Below, one piece after another: positions 35,601 to 43,909 of a DNA stretch of 64,000 nucleotides. Below the pieces are notes generated by a model that was given only the letters and a program-made list of their open reading frames with translations, was not told where the DNA came from and searched no databases. The position numbers and the translations under genes are program-made. Numbering within the stretch: position 1 is the stretch's first letter; each line of letters begins with the position of its first letter. Source of the stretch: 13-2-20CM-66-19 sp963824395 (GTDB taxonomy: Bacteria > Pseudomonadota > Gammaproteobacteria > Steroidobacterales > Steroidobacteraceae); contig CAWGPF010000005.1 in assembly GCA_963824395.1 (NCBI GenBank), positions 434,001 through 498,000 on the forward strand, written 5' to 3'.

Positions 35601-35859
35601 AGCGGGTGCCGGCGTCCGCGTCGATGGCCATCGACGGCGCCATGCTGTGCGGTGAGGCGGACGAGGCGCTCGCGCGCCACTCGCTGCGCGGCGGCAGGGT
35701 GTCCTCGGCGCACCAGGTGGGCGATGCGCCGAAGAGGCACAGCACACCAGCGATCAGGCCTGTGAGTGCGGCGGCGGCGCGGGGGTACAACAGTCCTGCC
35801 TTCTCAGTGCGACCCGGCAGAGTCGAAGCGCCGCACCAGCCGCCCAGCCGCATCGCCAC
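32662..35859 (-). CDS. Secreted discoidin-domain six-hairpin glycosidase-like protein
   Basis: A 1065-residue protein. A signal peptide ends near SPTWCA (~51). Residues ~57-180 form an F5/8 type C (discoidin, CBM32-like) domain: IDADAGTRWDGNFAPGNWLQ, VDLGRDVMIGGVIIRWDAAF. A second beta-rich region follows to about residue 560, and the C-terminal ~450 residues look like an (alpha/alpha)6 barrel of glycogen-debranching or alpha-L-rhamnosidase type (YNRSFIRDGSATAAILLRMG, YDSQGEFVSLVADMARLGGG, YWALKGWHDGAWLARQWGMN). No catalytic residue can be fixed by eye. GTG 35859 or ATG 35853 may be the start. With the GH39 and MFS genes it suggests plant polysaccharide use. Confidence 0.75.
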   Translation of the reverse strand: MAMRLGGWCGASTLPGRTEKAGLLYPRAAAALTGLIAGVLCLFGASPTWCAEDTLPPRSEWRASASSASPHSMAPSMAIDADAGTRWDGNFAPGNWLQVDLGRDVMIGGVIIRWDAAFAPAYIIQASTDGRHWQNAFQTADSLGGVDYALFPSVRARYLRLASPKDAANAGVSLFEFEPLAAADTPRISGAEKGLDEAGLWSAVVHSDVAEPGPEAGTRQLHVFFPKPLAVSGLEVFWNSSRRGARLEGRDPSGEWRWMAEDSSPLGDSSYLAAGNARPVSELRLTVWATSLEAPAIRRLRLLSRTQTMTSLKRYEIFADREHPALFPPSLHHRQVYWTALSVPAGEQKSLFDEYGDLEPAKDAPLLQPLWRDASGRVVAAFGATRVQRLREGWIPIPAVQWSPQPGLQLTSEAVAVNTAAGPATLTRYRLENSGAATVDGQLALLVRPLQVNPVWQNGGISEIHSASFEGIGPNTRLIVNGRTLLVSLTGPSAQGVAAFGPTGQTEITRYIMEGGVPTTASIRDPVGLAAAAMLYTVHLEPREQLDVVIMFPGDAAAPKPAGKARREAPAEEIAPPITSAADYDKAAAFTEQQWRAHLLHVGIELPDASIVDTLRAQVGYMLVNAKGPILLAGPRNYNRSFIRDGSATAAILLRMGVPGPARDYLRWYAEHGVRANGLISPILNDDGSVNRGVGSELEYDSQGEFVSLVADMARLGGGAASVRDYLPAVRGALQFLQTLRERTLVAGYEGGSEAPQRFRGILAPSISHEGYPAPTHSYWDDYWALKGWHDGAWLARQWGMNDMAQWAEQQQGALRDSLAASIRATIEWKHIDYIPASADFGDIDPASVSIGLDPTAQQELLPDTALRTTFSRYLDEVRRRSLPGARYAYTPYEFRNVLTFVHLDQPLLAEELLNRLRTARNPSGWQVFAEVVRAPPRQVFYLGDMPHTWVGAEYVRAIMGMLMHEGDGRLELLPGTPPDWVIGTGLAIERLPTAFGPLSLSAQQTDNTLRLLLAPTLGPATQVDVSWPKRTRPRSVTVDGKAHTDFGDEGIRLPRPFRELVAVW

Positions 35860-36084
35860 CCGATCGACGGGTCACCGCGCGCAGCAGGCTGAGGTACAAC
35901 GGTCCTGGGGCGAAGCGCTGCGCCGGCCGCGCGTCGGGACAGTGCGGCGGCCGGGCCGCGGCGCGAGCTTCCGGCGCAACGCCCGTACTGTGCAGAGGTC
36001 TGAGGAGGGACTCATGGGCTGAATCTACTATAATTCATACGGCGCACCCAGTTAGGCGCACGCCGTGCCCTGCGACCCCAGCCG

Positions 36085-38304
36085 CTAGGGTCGCCCGAGG
36101 AACAGGTACAGCGCGCGGTTGCCGCCCTTGCCGACCCCGACTCCGAGATAAAACGGACCGATGGCGGTGTCGGCCGCGACGAAGAGCGAGGAACCCCACA
36201 CGTAGCCGGGGGCGCTCGTGGCGTTGAAGGCCTCGTGCAGGTCGGCGCCCTCGAGCGAGCCGCCGACGTACAGCGCGCGCAGCGGCCCGACCCCGCCGTG
36301 CACTTGGCGCTGGTAGAGCGCCCGCCCGAGGAAATAGTCATCGACCAGGAAGGCGTCGGTGCGAAAGCCCGACAGGTCGAGGAAGCCACCGAGGGCAAAG
36401 GCATCCAGGAAAGTCGTCGAGTTGCCGCCGAAGCTGCCGTAGCGCGCGCCGATCAGCACGCTGTCGAGGCTGTCGCCGAAGGCCTGCTGCAGCTCGATAT
36501 TCAGTTTCTCGGAACTGGTGGTCGCGCCGAGCGCGGTGCGGGCGAGGCGAAAATCGGCCGTCAGGAAGCGCCCCGAGCGCGGAAAGTTCCAGGAGTCGAG
36601 GCTGTCGAGCACCAGGCTCAGACGCAGCGCGCCGATGCGCTCGGCGACGTTGGGAAACACGGGCGCCCCGACGTTGCGCGTGCCACGCAGGTCGCCCCAT
36701 TCATAGCCGAAGCGCACCTCCCCGAGCGAGCCCAGGCGGCGCCCGAGGTCGAGTCCCACCCAGCCGTCGCGCTCGCGGTAGCGCGCGATGTCATCGTCAT
36801 CCAGGTAGATGTCGGCGATGCGCTGCTCGGCGCGCCCCCAGGGCGCGAGGTACCACAGCCGCGCGGCATCGAGCGGCACGCGCACCTCGCTCATGAGACC
36901 GGTGAGGTAGCCAAGTTCGAGCTGGTTGCGCCATTCAACTCCGGTGTCGGTGAGCCAGCTGAGGCGCTGCGCGACGCTGAGCTGAAAGTCACTGCCGCCG
37001 GAGAAGTCCGTCGAGAGGCCAAGCCCGAGGTGGTAGTAGTCCGGGCCCCAGCTCTTGGCCGCCGGCTGGATGGCAATTTCCGGGGTGCCGTCCGTCTCCG
37101 AGGTGCGCAGCCGCACGCGCTCGAAGTCATCGGTCGCGAGCAGCTCATCGATCGTGCGCTGCAGCTGCGCCGGGTCATCGGGGGCGACCTTGCGCGTGTC
37201 CACCAGTGCCCTGACCGCGGTCACCGAGACGAAGCCGAGCTCGGACGCATCGAGCTGCACGCCGGCGAACTTCGGCGCCGCCAGGTGATGGCGGCTGAGC
37301 GCGGCCCAGGCGGCATAGCTCTTCTCATTAAGACTCAGCCGCGCAAGAGCGGGCGCCGCGCTGCGCGCCGCGGCGGCGCCGATGGCGATGGTGTCGGCCG
37401 CGTGCGAGAAGTCCGAGGAGGAGAAATTACCGAGCTCGGGCACGATGAGGATGTCCCGGGGCGTGAGCTGCGCGAGGGAGCGCTCGACGTTCTGCTCGGT
37501 CAGGATCTGCAGGGTCTGTTCGGCGACGCCGAAGATGGACTGCACCTCGTCGGGCTTCAGCAGCGAGCTGCCGAGGTTGACGGCGATGATGACATCGGCG
37601 CCCATCTGGCGGGCCACGTCCACGGGCAGGTTGCGCACCAGCATGCCATCCACCAACAGCGCGCCATCGAGGCGCTGGGGCGCAAACACGCCCGGCACCG
37701 CCATGCTGGCGCGCATCGCGCTGCTTAAGGTGCCGTGATCGAGCACCACCATGTGCCCGTTGGTGATGTCGGTCGCGACGGCGCGGTAGGGGATCGCCAG
37801 GTCCTCGAACGAGTCCAGCTCCACCTCGGCGCCGATGAGTGACTGCAGGAAGAGCTCCAGCTGCTGACCGAGGATCACGCCCGCGGGCAGCTTCAGCCCC
37901 TTCTTGCCGAGGCCGAACTCCGCGCCGCCGATATTGGCGCGCTCGAGTTCCTTGAGATAAGGAGAGCGCCGCGGCCGCGGCGGGGAGTCCGAGAGCACCT
38001 CGTCCCAGTTGGCCGCGCGGATCCTGTGCTCCATGGTTTGCGGGGACACCCCGGCGGCATACGCCCCGCCCACGATCGACCCCATGCTGGTGCCGACTAT
38101 GCAGTCGATGGGCACGCGCAGCTCCTCGAGCACCTTCAGGACCCCGACGTGTGCAACCCCGCGCGCGCCGCCGCCCGATAGCACCAGGCAGATCTTGGGG
38201 CGTGCCGCCGGGGGCTCCTGAGCGCTCAGCGGCAGCCCCGCGCCAAGGCCCACCAGGGCGGCGGCGAGACTCAGTCCGGCGCGTGCGATGAGGCCGCGTG
38301 GCAT
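36085..38304 (-). CDS. Patatin-like phospholipase autotransporter (PlpD-like, type Vd)
   Basis: A 739-residue protein with a signal peptide (MPRGLIARAGLSLAAALVGL...LSAQE). The patatin domain has the oxyanion motif SGGGARGVAHVGVLK (~42-56), nucleophile elbow CIVGTSMGSIVGG (~71) and catalytic aspartate in LLVDGMLVRN (~215). A POTRA-like domain (~345-405, GFVSVTAVRALVD) and a bacterial-surface-antigen beta barrel complete the layout of PlpD, which secretes its own lipase. The barrel ends in YLFLGRP rather than in an aromatic residue, which is unusual. It probably hydrolyses phospholipids outside the cell or at its surface. Confidence 0.9.
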   Translation of the reverse strand: MPRGLIARAGLSLAAALVGLGAGLPLSAQEPPAARPKICLVLSGGGARGVAHVGVLKVLEELRVPIDCIVGTSMGSIVGGAYAAGVSPQTMEHRIRAANWDEVLSDSPPRPRRSPYLKELERANIGGAEFGLGKKGLKLPAGVILGQQLELFLQSLIGAEVELDSFEDLAIPYRAVATDITNGHMVVLDHGTLSSAMRASMAVPGVFAPQRLDGALLVDGMLVRNLPVDVARQMGADVIIAVNLGSSLLKPDEVQSIFGVAEQTLQILTEQNVERSLAQLTPRDILIVPELGNFSSSDFSHAADTIAIGAAAARSAAPALARLSLNEKSYAAWAALSRHHLAAPKFAGVQLDASELGFVSVTAVRALVDTRKVAPDDPAQLQRTIDELLATDDFERVRLRTSETDGTPEIAIQPAAKSWGPDYYHLGLGLSTDFSGGSDFQLSVAQRLSWLTDTGVEWRNQLELGYLTGLMSEVRVPLDAARLWYLAPWGRAEQRIADIYLDDDDIARYRERDGWVGLDLGRRLGSLGEVRFGYEWGDLRGTRNVGAPVFPNVAERIGALRLSLVLDSLDSWNFPRSGRFLTADFRLARTALGATTSSEKLNIELQQAFGDSLDSVLIGARYGSFGGNSTTFLDAFALGGFLDLSGFRTDAFLVDDYFLGRALYQRQVHGGVGPLRALYVGGSLEGADLHEAFNATSAPGYVWGSSLFVAADTAIGPFYLGVGVGKGGNRALYLFLGRP

Positions 38305-38435
38305 CGTGAGGGTTCCAGGGAGTTCTTGTTGTCGGCCCGGCTGGCATCATGCCTGATCCGGCACGCGCGGCGCGCTGTCCGTGCCGGGCGCGCTACAATC
38401 ACACTCCAGGGCGCACCTTCAGGAGCATGGCCTCA

Positions 38436-38699
38436 ATGAGCGGATCGGCAGCGGCGCACGGGCACGAGAGCGGCGAGCACCTCGTGGCGATGGCCAACGA
38501 CATCGGCAATTACTTTCGTCCGCAGAGCCGCGATGAGGCCATCGCCGGCATCGCCGGTCACATCAGCCGCTTCTGGACGCCGCGGATGCGACAGAAGCTG
38601 AATGCTTATCTCGCCGCGGCCGAAGGTGAGACGGGGCTCGACGAGCTGCCGCGCGCCGCACTCGCGACACTCGACGCGCCCCAAGCGGCCAAGCCGTAA
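38436..38699 (+). CDS. fdsD: NAD-dependent formate dehydrogenase delta subunit
   Basis: About 87 residues: HLVAMANDIGNYFRPQSRDE, AIAGIAGHISRFWTPRMRQK and LNAYLAAAEGETGLDEL are the conserved core of FdsD. ATG 38436 is ten bases after AGGAG; ATG 38427 sits too close to that site. FdsD is a small accessory subunit of the soluble molybdenum formate dehydrogenase. In the usual operon it is the last gene after fdsGBAC, on the same strand. Here it is on the plus strand, tail-to-tail with fdsA, so it must have its own promoter. Confidence 0.9.
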   Translation: MSGSAAAHGHESGEHLVAMANDIGNYFRPQSRDEAIAGIAGHISRFWTPRMRQKLNAYLAAAEGETGLDELPRAALATLDAPQAAKP

Positions 38700-38747
38700 G
38701 GCACCCGGCCGCGGCCGACGCCGGCCGCTGCCGCGACGCGGCGGCGC

Positions 38748-41597
38748 CTAGGTCTTGACGTACGCGTCCTGGTCGACCAGGGACTCCTGGGTGTGGGTGA
38801 ACTCCTGGAAGCGCTTCTGCCACTGCGAGGGCTGGCTGACGCGCGTCACTTCCACCGCCGTGACCTTGTACTCGGGGCAGTTGGTGGCCCAGTCGGAGTT
38901 GTCCGTCGTGATGACGTTCGCGCCGGACTCGGGGAAGTGGAACGTGGTGTAGACGACGCCCGGCTGTACGCGCTCGGTCACTCGCGCCCGCAGTACGGTC
39001 TCGCCGGCGCGGCTGGCGATACCGGCCCAGTCGCCTTCGGCGATGCCGCGCTGCTCGGCGTCGTGCGGGTGGATCTCCAGGCGGTCCTCATCGTGCCAGC
39101 GGCTGTTCTCGGTGCGGCGCGTCTGTGCACCGACGTTGTACTGCGACAGGATGCGCCCGGTGGTGAGGATCAGCGGGAACTTGACGTTCACCTTCTCGCG
39201 CGTCGGCACGTACTCGGTGAGGAGGAACTTGCCCTTGCCGCGCACGAACTCCCCGACGTGCATGGTGGGGGTGCCCTGCGGGTGGGCGGCGTTGCAGGGC
39301 CACTGCACGCTGCCCACCCGATCGAGCAGCTCGTAGCTGACGTCGGCGAAGGTCGGGGTGAGACGTGCGATCTCGTCCATGATCTGCGAGGCGTGCGTGT
39401 AATTCATCGGGTAGCCGACGGCGTTGGAGAGCAGCTGCGTGATCTCCCAGTCGGCGTAGCCTGACTTCGGCTTCATCACGCGCCGCACGCGCGAGATGCG
39501 CCGCTCGGCGTTGGTGAAGGTGCCGTCCTTCTCGAGGAACGACGAGCCGGGCAGAAATACGTGCGCGAACTTGGCGCTCTCGTTCAGGAACAGATCCTGC
39601 ACGATGATGCACTCCATCGCCGTCAGCGCCGCCGTGACGTGCTGCGTGTTGGGGTCGGACTGGGCGATGTCCTCACCCTCGATATAGAGGCCTTTGAAGT
39701 CCCCATCGAGCGCCGCCTCGAACATGTTCGGGATGCGCAGGCCGGGCTCGGCGTGCAGCGTCACGCCCCAGTCGGTCTCAAAGGAGTGGCGTACCGCAGC
39801 GTCTGAGACGTGCCGGTAGCCGGGGAACTCGTGCGGGAAGGAGCCCATGTCGCAGGAGCCCTGCACGTTGTTCTGGCCGCGCAGCGGGTTGACGCCCACG
39901 CCCTCGCGGCCCACGTTGCCGGTCGCCATGGCGAGGTTCGCGATCCCCATGACCGCCGTGGATCCCTGGCTGTGCTCGGTGACGCCCAGGCCGTAGAAAA
40001 TGGCGCCGTTCGGGGCCGAGGCATACAGACGTGCGGCAGCGCGCACGTCGGCGGCCGGCACGCCGGTGACGGCCTCGAGGCTCTCCGGTGACTGGCGCGG
40101 CTCGGCGACGAACGCGCGCCACTTCGCGAAGGACTCCGCCTCGCAGCGCTCGCGCACGAAGTCCTCCCTGACCAGGCCCTCGGTGACGATGACGTGCGCG
40201 AGTGAGTTCAGGAGCGCAACGTTGGTCCCCGGGCGCAGGCTTAAGTGATAGTCGGCCTCGATGTGCGGGGTGCGCACCAGGTCGATGCGGCGCGGGTCGG
40301 CGATGATCAGGCGCGCACCCTCGCGCAGCCGGCGCTTCATCTGGGAGGCGAACACCGGATGGCCATCGGTGGGATTGGCGCCGATCACGAAGATCACGTC
40401 GGCCTTCATGACGGAGTCGAAGTTCTGCGTGCCGGCGGACTCCCCGAGCGTCTGCTTCAGGCCGTAGCCGGTCGGGGAGTGGCACACGCGTGCGCAGGTG
40501 TCGACGTTGTTGTTGCCGAAGCCGGCGCGGATCAGCTTCTGCACGAGGTAGGTTTCCTCGTTCGAGCAGCGCGAGGAAGTGATACCGCCGATCGAGTCGC
40601 GGCCGTACTTCGCCTGGATGCGCTTGAGCTCGCCGGCGGCGTAGGCGATGGCCTCTTCCCAGGTCACCTCGCGCCACGGATCGGAGATCTTGGCACGGAT
40701 CATGGGCTTCACGATGCGGTCCGGATGCGTCGCGTAGCCGATGGCGAAGCGCCCCTTCACGCAGGAGTGGCCGTGGTTGGCGTGCCCGTCCTTGTTCGGC
40801 ACCATGCGCACCAGTTCCTCACCCTGCATCTCGGCGCGGAACGAGCAGCCGACGCCGCAGTAGGCGCAGGTCGTCACGATGCTGTGCTCGGCCTGGCCCT
40901 TCTCGATGAGGCTCTTCTCCGAGAGCGTCGCCGTGGGACAGGCCTGCACGCAGGCCCCGCAGGAAACGCACTCGGAGTCCATGAAGGACTCGTTCTGACT
41001 CGGCGCCACCTTGGACTCGAAGCCGCGCCCCTGGATGGTGAGGGCGAGCGTGCCCTGCTGCTCATCGCAGGCGCGCACGCAGCGCGAGCAGACGATGCAC
41101 TTGCTCGGATCGAAGGTGAAGTAGGGGTTGCTCTCGTCCTTCTCGGCCTTGAGGTGATTCGCGCCCGCGTAGCCGTAACGCACTTCGCGCAGGCCCACGA
41201 CCCCTGCCATGTCCTGCAGCTCGCAGTGGCCGTTGGCGGGGCAGGTGAGGCAGTCGAGCGGATGATCGGAGATGTAGAGCTCCATCACGTTGCGGCGCAC
41301 GTCGGCGATCTGCTTGTTCTGCGTCGTCACCTTCATGCCTGCGGCCACCGGGGTCGTGCAGGAGGCCGGCAGCCCCTTCATACCCTCGATCTGCACCAGA
41401 CACATGCGGCAGGAGCCGAAGGCCTCCAGCTGGTCGGTCGCGCACAGCTTCGGAATCGAGATCCCGGCGAGCGCTGCGGCGCGCAGCACCGAGGTGCCCT
41501 CCGGCACCACCACCTCGCGGTCATCGACCGTGAGCGTGACGGTTCTGGCGCTGACGCGCGCCGGGGTGCCGAGATCCTGTTCCGCGATGGATTGCAT
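38748..41597 (-). CDS. fdsA: NAD-dependent formate dehydrogenase alpha (catalytic molybdenum) subunit
   Basis: A 949-residue protein. An N-terminal 2Fe-2S domain (FGSCRMCLVQIEG, ASCTTPV), a HxxxCxxC-type cluster (HPLDCLTCPANGHCELQ), two 4Fe-4S sites (CIVCSRCVRAC; CVSCGACVQACPTA), then the molybdopterin domain opening with CAYCGVGCSF. The molybdenum ligand is the cysteine in CARVCHSPTGYG (cysteine, not selenocysteine), followed by the catalytic-region histidine. The C-terminal dinucleotide-binding domain contains LTTGRILSQYNVGAQTRRT. It oxidises formate to CO2 and passes electrons to FdsB. It starts 17 bases after fdsB. Confidence 0.95.
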   Translation of the reverse strand: MQSIAEQDLGTPARVSARTVTLTVDDREVVVPEGTSVLRAAALAGISIPKLCATDQLEAFGSCRMCLVQIEGMKGLPASCTTPVAAGMKVTTQNKQIADVRRNVMELYISDHPLDCLTCPANGHCELQDMAGVVGLREVRYGYAGANHLKAEKDESNPYFTFDPSKCIVCSRCVRACDEQQGTLALTIQGRGFESKVAPSQNESFMDSECVSCGACVQACPTATLSEKSLIEKGQAEHSIVTTCAYCGVGCSFRAEMQGEELVRMVPNKDGHANHGHSCVKGRFAIGYATHPDRIVKPMIRAKISDPWREVTWEEAIAYAAGELKRIQAKYGRDSIGGITSSRCSNEETYLVQKLIRAGFGNNNVDTCARVCHSPTGYGLKQTLGESAGTQNFDSVMKADVIFVIGANPTDGHPVFASQMKRRLREGARLIIADPRRIDLVRTPHIEADYHLSLRPGTNVALLNSLAHVIVTEGLVREDFVRERCEAESFAKWRAFVAEPRQSPESLEAVTGVPAADVRAAARLYASAPNGAIFYGLGVTEHSQGSTAVMGIANLAMATGNVGREGVGVNPLRGQNNVQGSCDMGSFPHEFPGYRHVSDAAVRHSFETDWGVTLHAEPGLRIPNMFEAALDGDFKGLYIEGEDIAQSDPNTQHVTAALTAMECIIVQDLFLNESAKFAHVFLPGSSFLEKDGTFTNAERRISRVRRVMKPKSGYADWEITQLLSNAVGYPMNYTHASQIMDEIARLTPTFADVSYELLDRVGSVQWPCNAAHPQGTPTMHVGEFVRGKGKFLLTEYVPTREKVNVKFPLILTTGRILSQYNVGAQTRRTENSRWHDEDRLEIHPHDAEQRGIAEGDWAGIASRAGETVLRARVTERVQPGVVYTTFHFPESGANVITTDNSDWATNCPEYKVTAVEVTRVSQPSQWQKRFQEFTHTQESLVDQDAYVKT

Positions 41598-41614
41598 AGG
41601 TGCTCTCTATAGCT

Positions 41615-43171
41615 TCAGACCGCCTGGGCGGCCGCGGGTTTCCCGAAATCCTCGGGGAAGTGATTCAGGGCCGAGATGACGGGGTAGGGGGTGAGGCCCC
41701 CGAGTGCGCACAGCGACCCGTACAGCATGGTGTCGCACAGGTCGCGCAGCAGCTGCTCCTGCTTGGGGGCATTCTCGCCGGCGAGCAGCCGGTCGATGAC
41801 CTCCACGCCGCGCGTGGAACCCAGCCGACAGGGCGTGCACTTGCCGCACGATTCGATGGCGCAGAACTCCATCGCGTAGCGCGCCTGGGCGGCAAGGTCC
41901 ACCGTATCGTCGAAGACGACGATGCCGCCGTGGCCGAGCATGGCGCCGATGGCGGCAAACGCCTCGTAGTCAAGGGGAGTGTCGAACTGCGACTCGGGCA
42001 TGTAGGCCCCGAGCGGGCCGCCGACCTGCACCGCGCGGATCGGGCGGCCGCTCAGGGAGCCGCCGCCGTAGTCATAGAGCAGCTGCCGCAGCGTCACTCC
42101 GAAGGCCTTCTCGATGAGGCCACCGTGTTTGATGTTGCCGGTGAGCTGGATGGGGAGCGTGCCGCGCGAGCGCCCGACGCCGAAGTTCTTGTAGTACTGC
42201 GCACCGCGCTCGAGGATGACCGGGACCGAGGCGAGCGTGATGACGTTGTTGATGACGGTAGGCTTGCCGAAGAGCCCGGCGATCGCCGGCAGCGGGGGCT
42301 TGAAGCGCACCTGTCCGCGCTTGCCCTCGAGCGACTCCAGGAGCGAGGTTTCCTCGCCGCAGATGTAGGCACCGCCCCCGAGGCGCACCTCGAGGACGAA
42401 ACTGCGGCCGCTGCCGCAGACGTCCGGCCCAAGGTAGCCGGCGGCGGTCGCGGCCGCGATGGCCGCATCGAGGGCCACCTTGGCATCCGGGTACTCCCAG
42501 CGCAAATAGATGAAGCCGCGCGTGGCGCCCGTGGCGAGCGCGGCGATGGTCATGCCCTCGATGAGGACGAAGGGGTCGCCCTCCATGATCATGCGGTCGG
42601 AGAACGTGCCCGAGTCGCCTTCGTCGGCGTTGCAGACGATGTACTTCTGCTCAGCCTGGACGCCGAGCACCGTTTTCCATTTGATGCCGGCCGGGAAGGC
42701 CGCGCCGCCCCGGCCGCGCAGGCCGGCTTCAGTCACCTGCGCCACGATCGCCGCCGGCTCGAGAGCGAGCGCGGCGCTCAGGCCGCGGTAGCCCCCGTGC
42801 GCGAGGTAATCGGGGAGGCTGCGCGGATCGGTGACGCCGACGCGCGCAAACGTCAGCCGCTCCTGGTTCTTGAACTGCGGGATATCCTCGACTGCGCCCA
42901 GTCGCAGCGGGTGCGCGCCACCTTCGGCAAGGCCGGCCGCAAAAAGGCTCGGCACCTGCTCCGGCGTCACCGGGCCGTAGGCGATGCGGCCGGCAGCGGT
43001 GAGGACCTCCACCAGGGGCTCGAGCCACAAAAGACCGCGCGAGCCATTGCGCACCAGCTCGATGTCGAGCCCACGGCGGGCGCCCTCGCGGGCGATGGCC
43101 TCGGCCACCTCGTGCGCGCCCACCGAGGCGGCGGCCGCATCGCGCGGAACGAATATCTTCAGCGCACTCAT
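41615..43171 (-). CDS. fdsB: NAD-dependent formate dehydrogenase beta subunit (NuoF-like)
   Basis: A 518-residue NuoF-type subunit. Residues ~1-110 are thioredoxin-like; then the NADH/FMN-binding region GLRGRGGAAFPAGIKWKTVL (~150) and YIVCNADEGDSGTFSDR, the FMN segment YICGEETSLLESLEGKRG, and the 4Fe-4S motif ESCGKCTPCRLGSTRG near residue 440. It carries NAD reduction in the complex. Its ATG overlaps the fdsG stop by four bases. Confidence 0.95.
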   Translation of the reverse strand: MSALKIFVPRDAAAASVGAHEVAEAIAREGARRGLDIELVRNGSRGLLWLEPLVEVLTAAGRIAYGPVTPEQVPSLFAAGLAEGGAHPLRLGAVEDIPQFKNQERLTFARVGVTDPRSLPDYLAHGGYRGLSAALALEPAAIVAQVTEAGLRGRGGAAFPAGIKWKTVLGVQAEQKYIVCNADEGDSGTFSDRMIMEGDPFVLIEGMTIAALATGATRGFIYLRWEYPDAKVALDAAIAAATAAGYLGPDVCGSGRSFVLEVRLGGGAYICGEETSLLESLEGKRGQVRFKPPLPAIAGLFGKPTVINNVITLASVPVILERGAQYYKNFGVGRSRGTLPIQLTGNIKHGGLIEKAFGVTLRQLLYDYGGGSLSGRPIRAVQVGGPLGAYMPESQFDTPLDYEAFAAIGAMLGHGGIVVFDDTVDLAAQARYAMEFCAIESCGKCTPCRLGSTRGVEVIDRLLAGENAPKQEQLLRDLCDTMLYGSLCALGGLTPYPVISALNHFPEDFGKPAAAQAV

Positions 43172-43695
43172 GACTTGGCGCGCGCGCGAGCGACCAGCGC
43201 GTCGAAGCGCTGCGCGGTCACGCGCCCCTGCAGGCGATTGTCGATCATTACTGAGGGGCCGAGCGCGCAGTTACCGAGGCAGTACACCGGCTCCAGGGTA
43301 ATGGCGCCATCGGCGGTCGTCTGGTGATAGCCGACGCCCAGGGCCTGGTGCGCATGGCGCTCGAGCGCCACTGCCCCCACCGACTGGCATGCTTCCGCGC
43401 GGCACACATGGATCACGTGGCCCCCGGCGGGTTCCTGACGGAAGTAATGATAGAAACTCACCACGCCATGCACTTCCGCGCGCGACAGGTTGAGCTCGGC
43501 GGCAATCAGCGGCACCGCATCGCGCGGTACATAGGTCAGCGCGTCCTGCACCGCGTGCAGGACCGGGATGAGGGGCCCCGCCAGTGCCTTGAGCCGGGCA
43601 CACGCCTCGAGCACGGCGGTGCGTTCGGCGGGGGTGAGCGTTGAAACTGGCTCGACCTTCACCGGGATGACTCGAAGCGACGACTTCTTGCCCAT
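43168..43695 (-). CDS. fdsG: NAD-dependent formate dehydrogenase gamma subunit (NuoE-like)
   Basis: A 175-residue thioredoxin-like 2Fe-2S protein. Cysteine ligands lie in HVCRAEACQSVGA and PVYCLGNCALGPS, the NuoE pattern. The start MGKKSSLRVIPVKVEP at 43695 is chosen over an upstream in-frame codon at 43794 that adds no recognisable sequence. First gene of the fdsGBA operon. No fdsC (FdhD-like sulfurtransferase) or molybdenum-cofactor gene is in the window. Confidence 0.93.
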   Translation of the reverse strand: MGKKSSLRVIPVKVEPVSTLTPAERTAVLEACARLKALAGPLIPVLHAVQDALTYVPRDAVPLIAAELNLSRAEVHGVVSFYHYFRQEPAGGHVIHVCRAEACQSVGAVALERHAHQALGVGYHQTTADGAITLEPVYCLGNCALGPSVMIDNRLQGRVTAQRFDALVARARAKS

Positions 43696-43732
43696 ATGCG
43701 ACGTCAGAGTGGATGGTCCGCGATGCCCGATA

Positions 43733-43909
43733 CTACTGCAACGGTGTTGATTTGACGTCGCCTCTGCCCCCGGACCGCAGCACTTTTCGCGCACTTAGAG
43801 CATCTTCCGCATAGAGCGGGTTAATGGCCTGATAGAGATCAGTGATGAGGCGGCGCGCATTCCCCCTGATGTGATCGGCGTTGGCGGATGGCGTTAAGCT
43901 GCCCGCCAT
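43733..43909 (-). CDS. Possible small protein upstream of fdsG
   Basis: A 58-codon frame starting MAGSLTPSANADHIRGNARR and continuing LITDLYQAINPLYAEDALSA. The central part looks like a plausible helical protein, unlike most antisense frames here. It lies 37 bases upstream of fdsG on the same strand. Its ATG shares the sequence CCATGG with the start of the opposite gene, so the two cannot both have long leaders. I recognise no family; it could also be chance. Confidence 0.25.
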   Translation of the reverse strand: MAGSLTPSANADHIRGNARRLITDLYQAINPLYAEDALSARKVLRSGGRGDVKSTPLQ

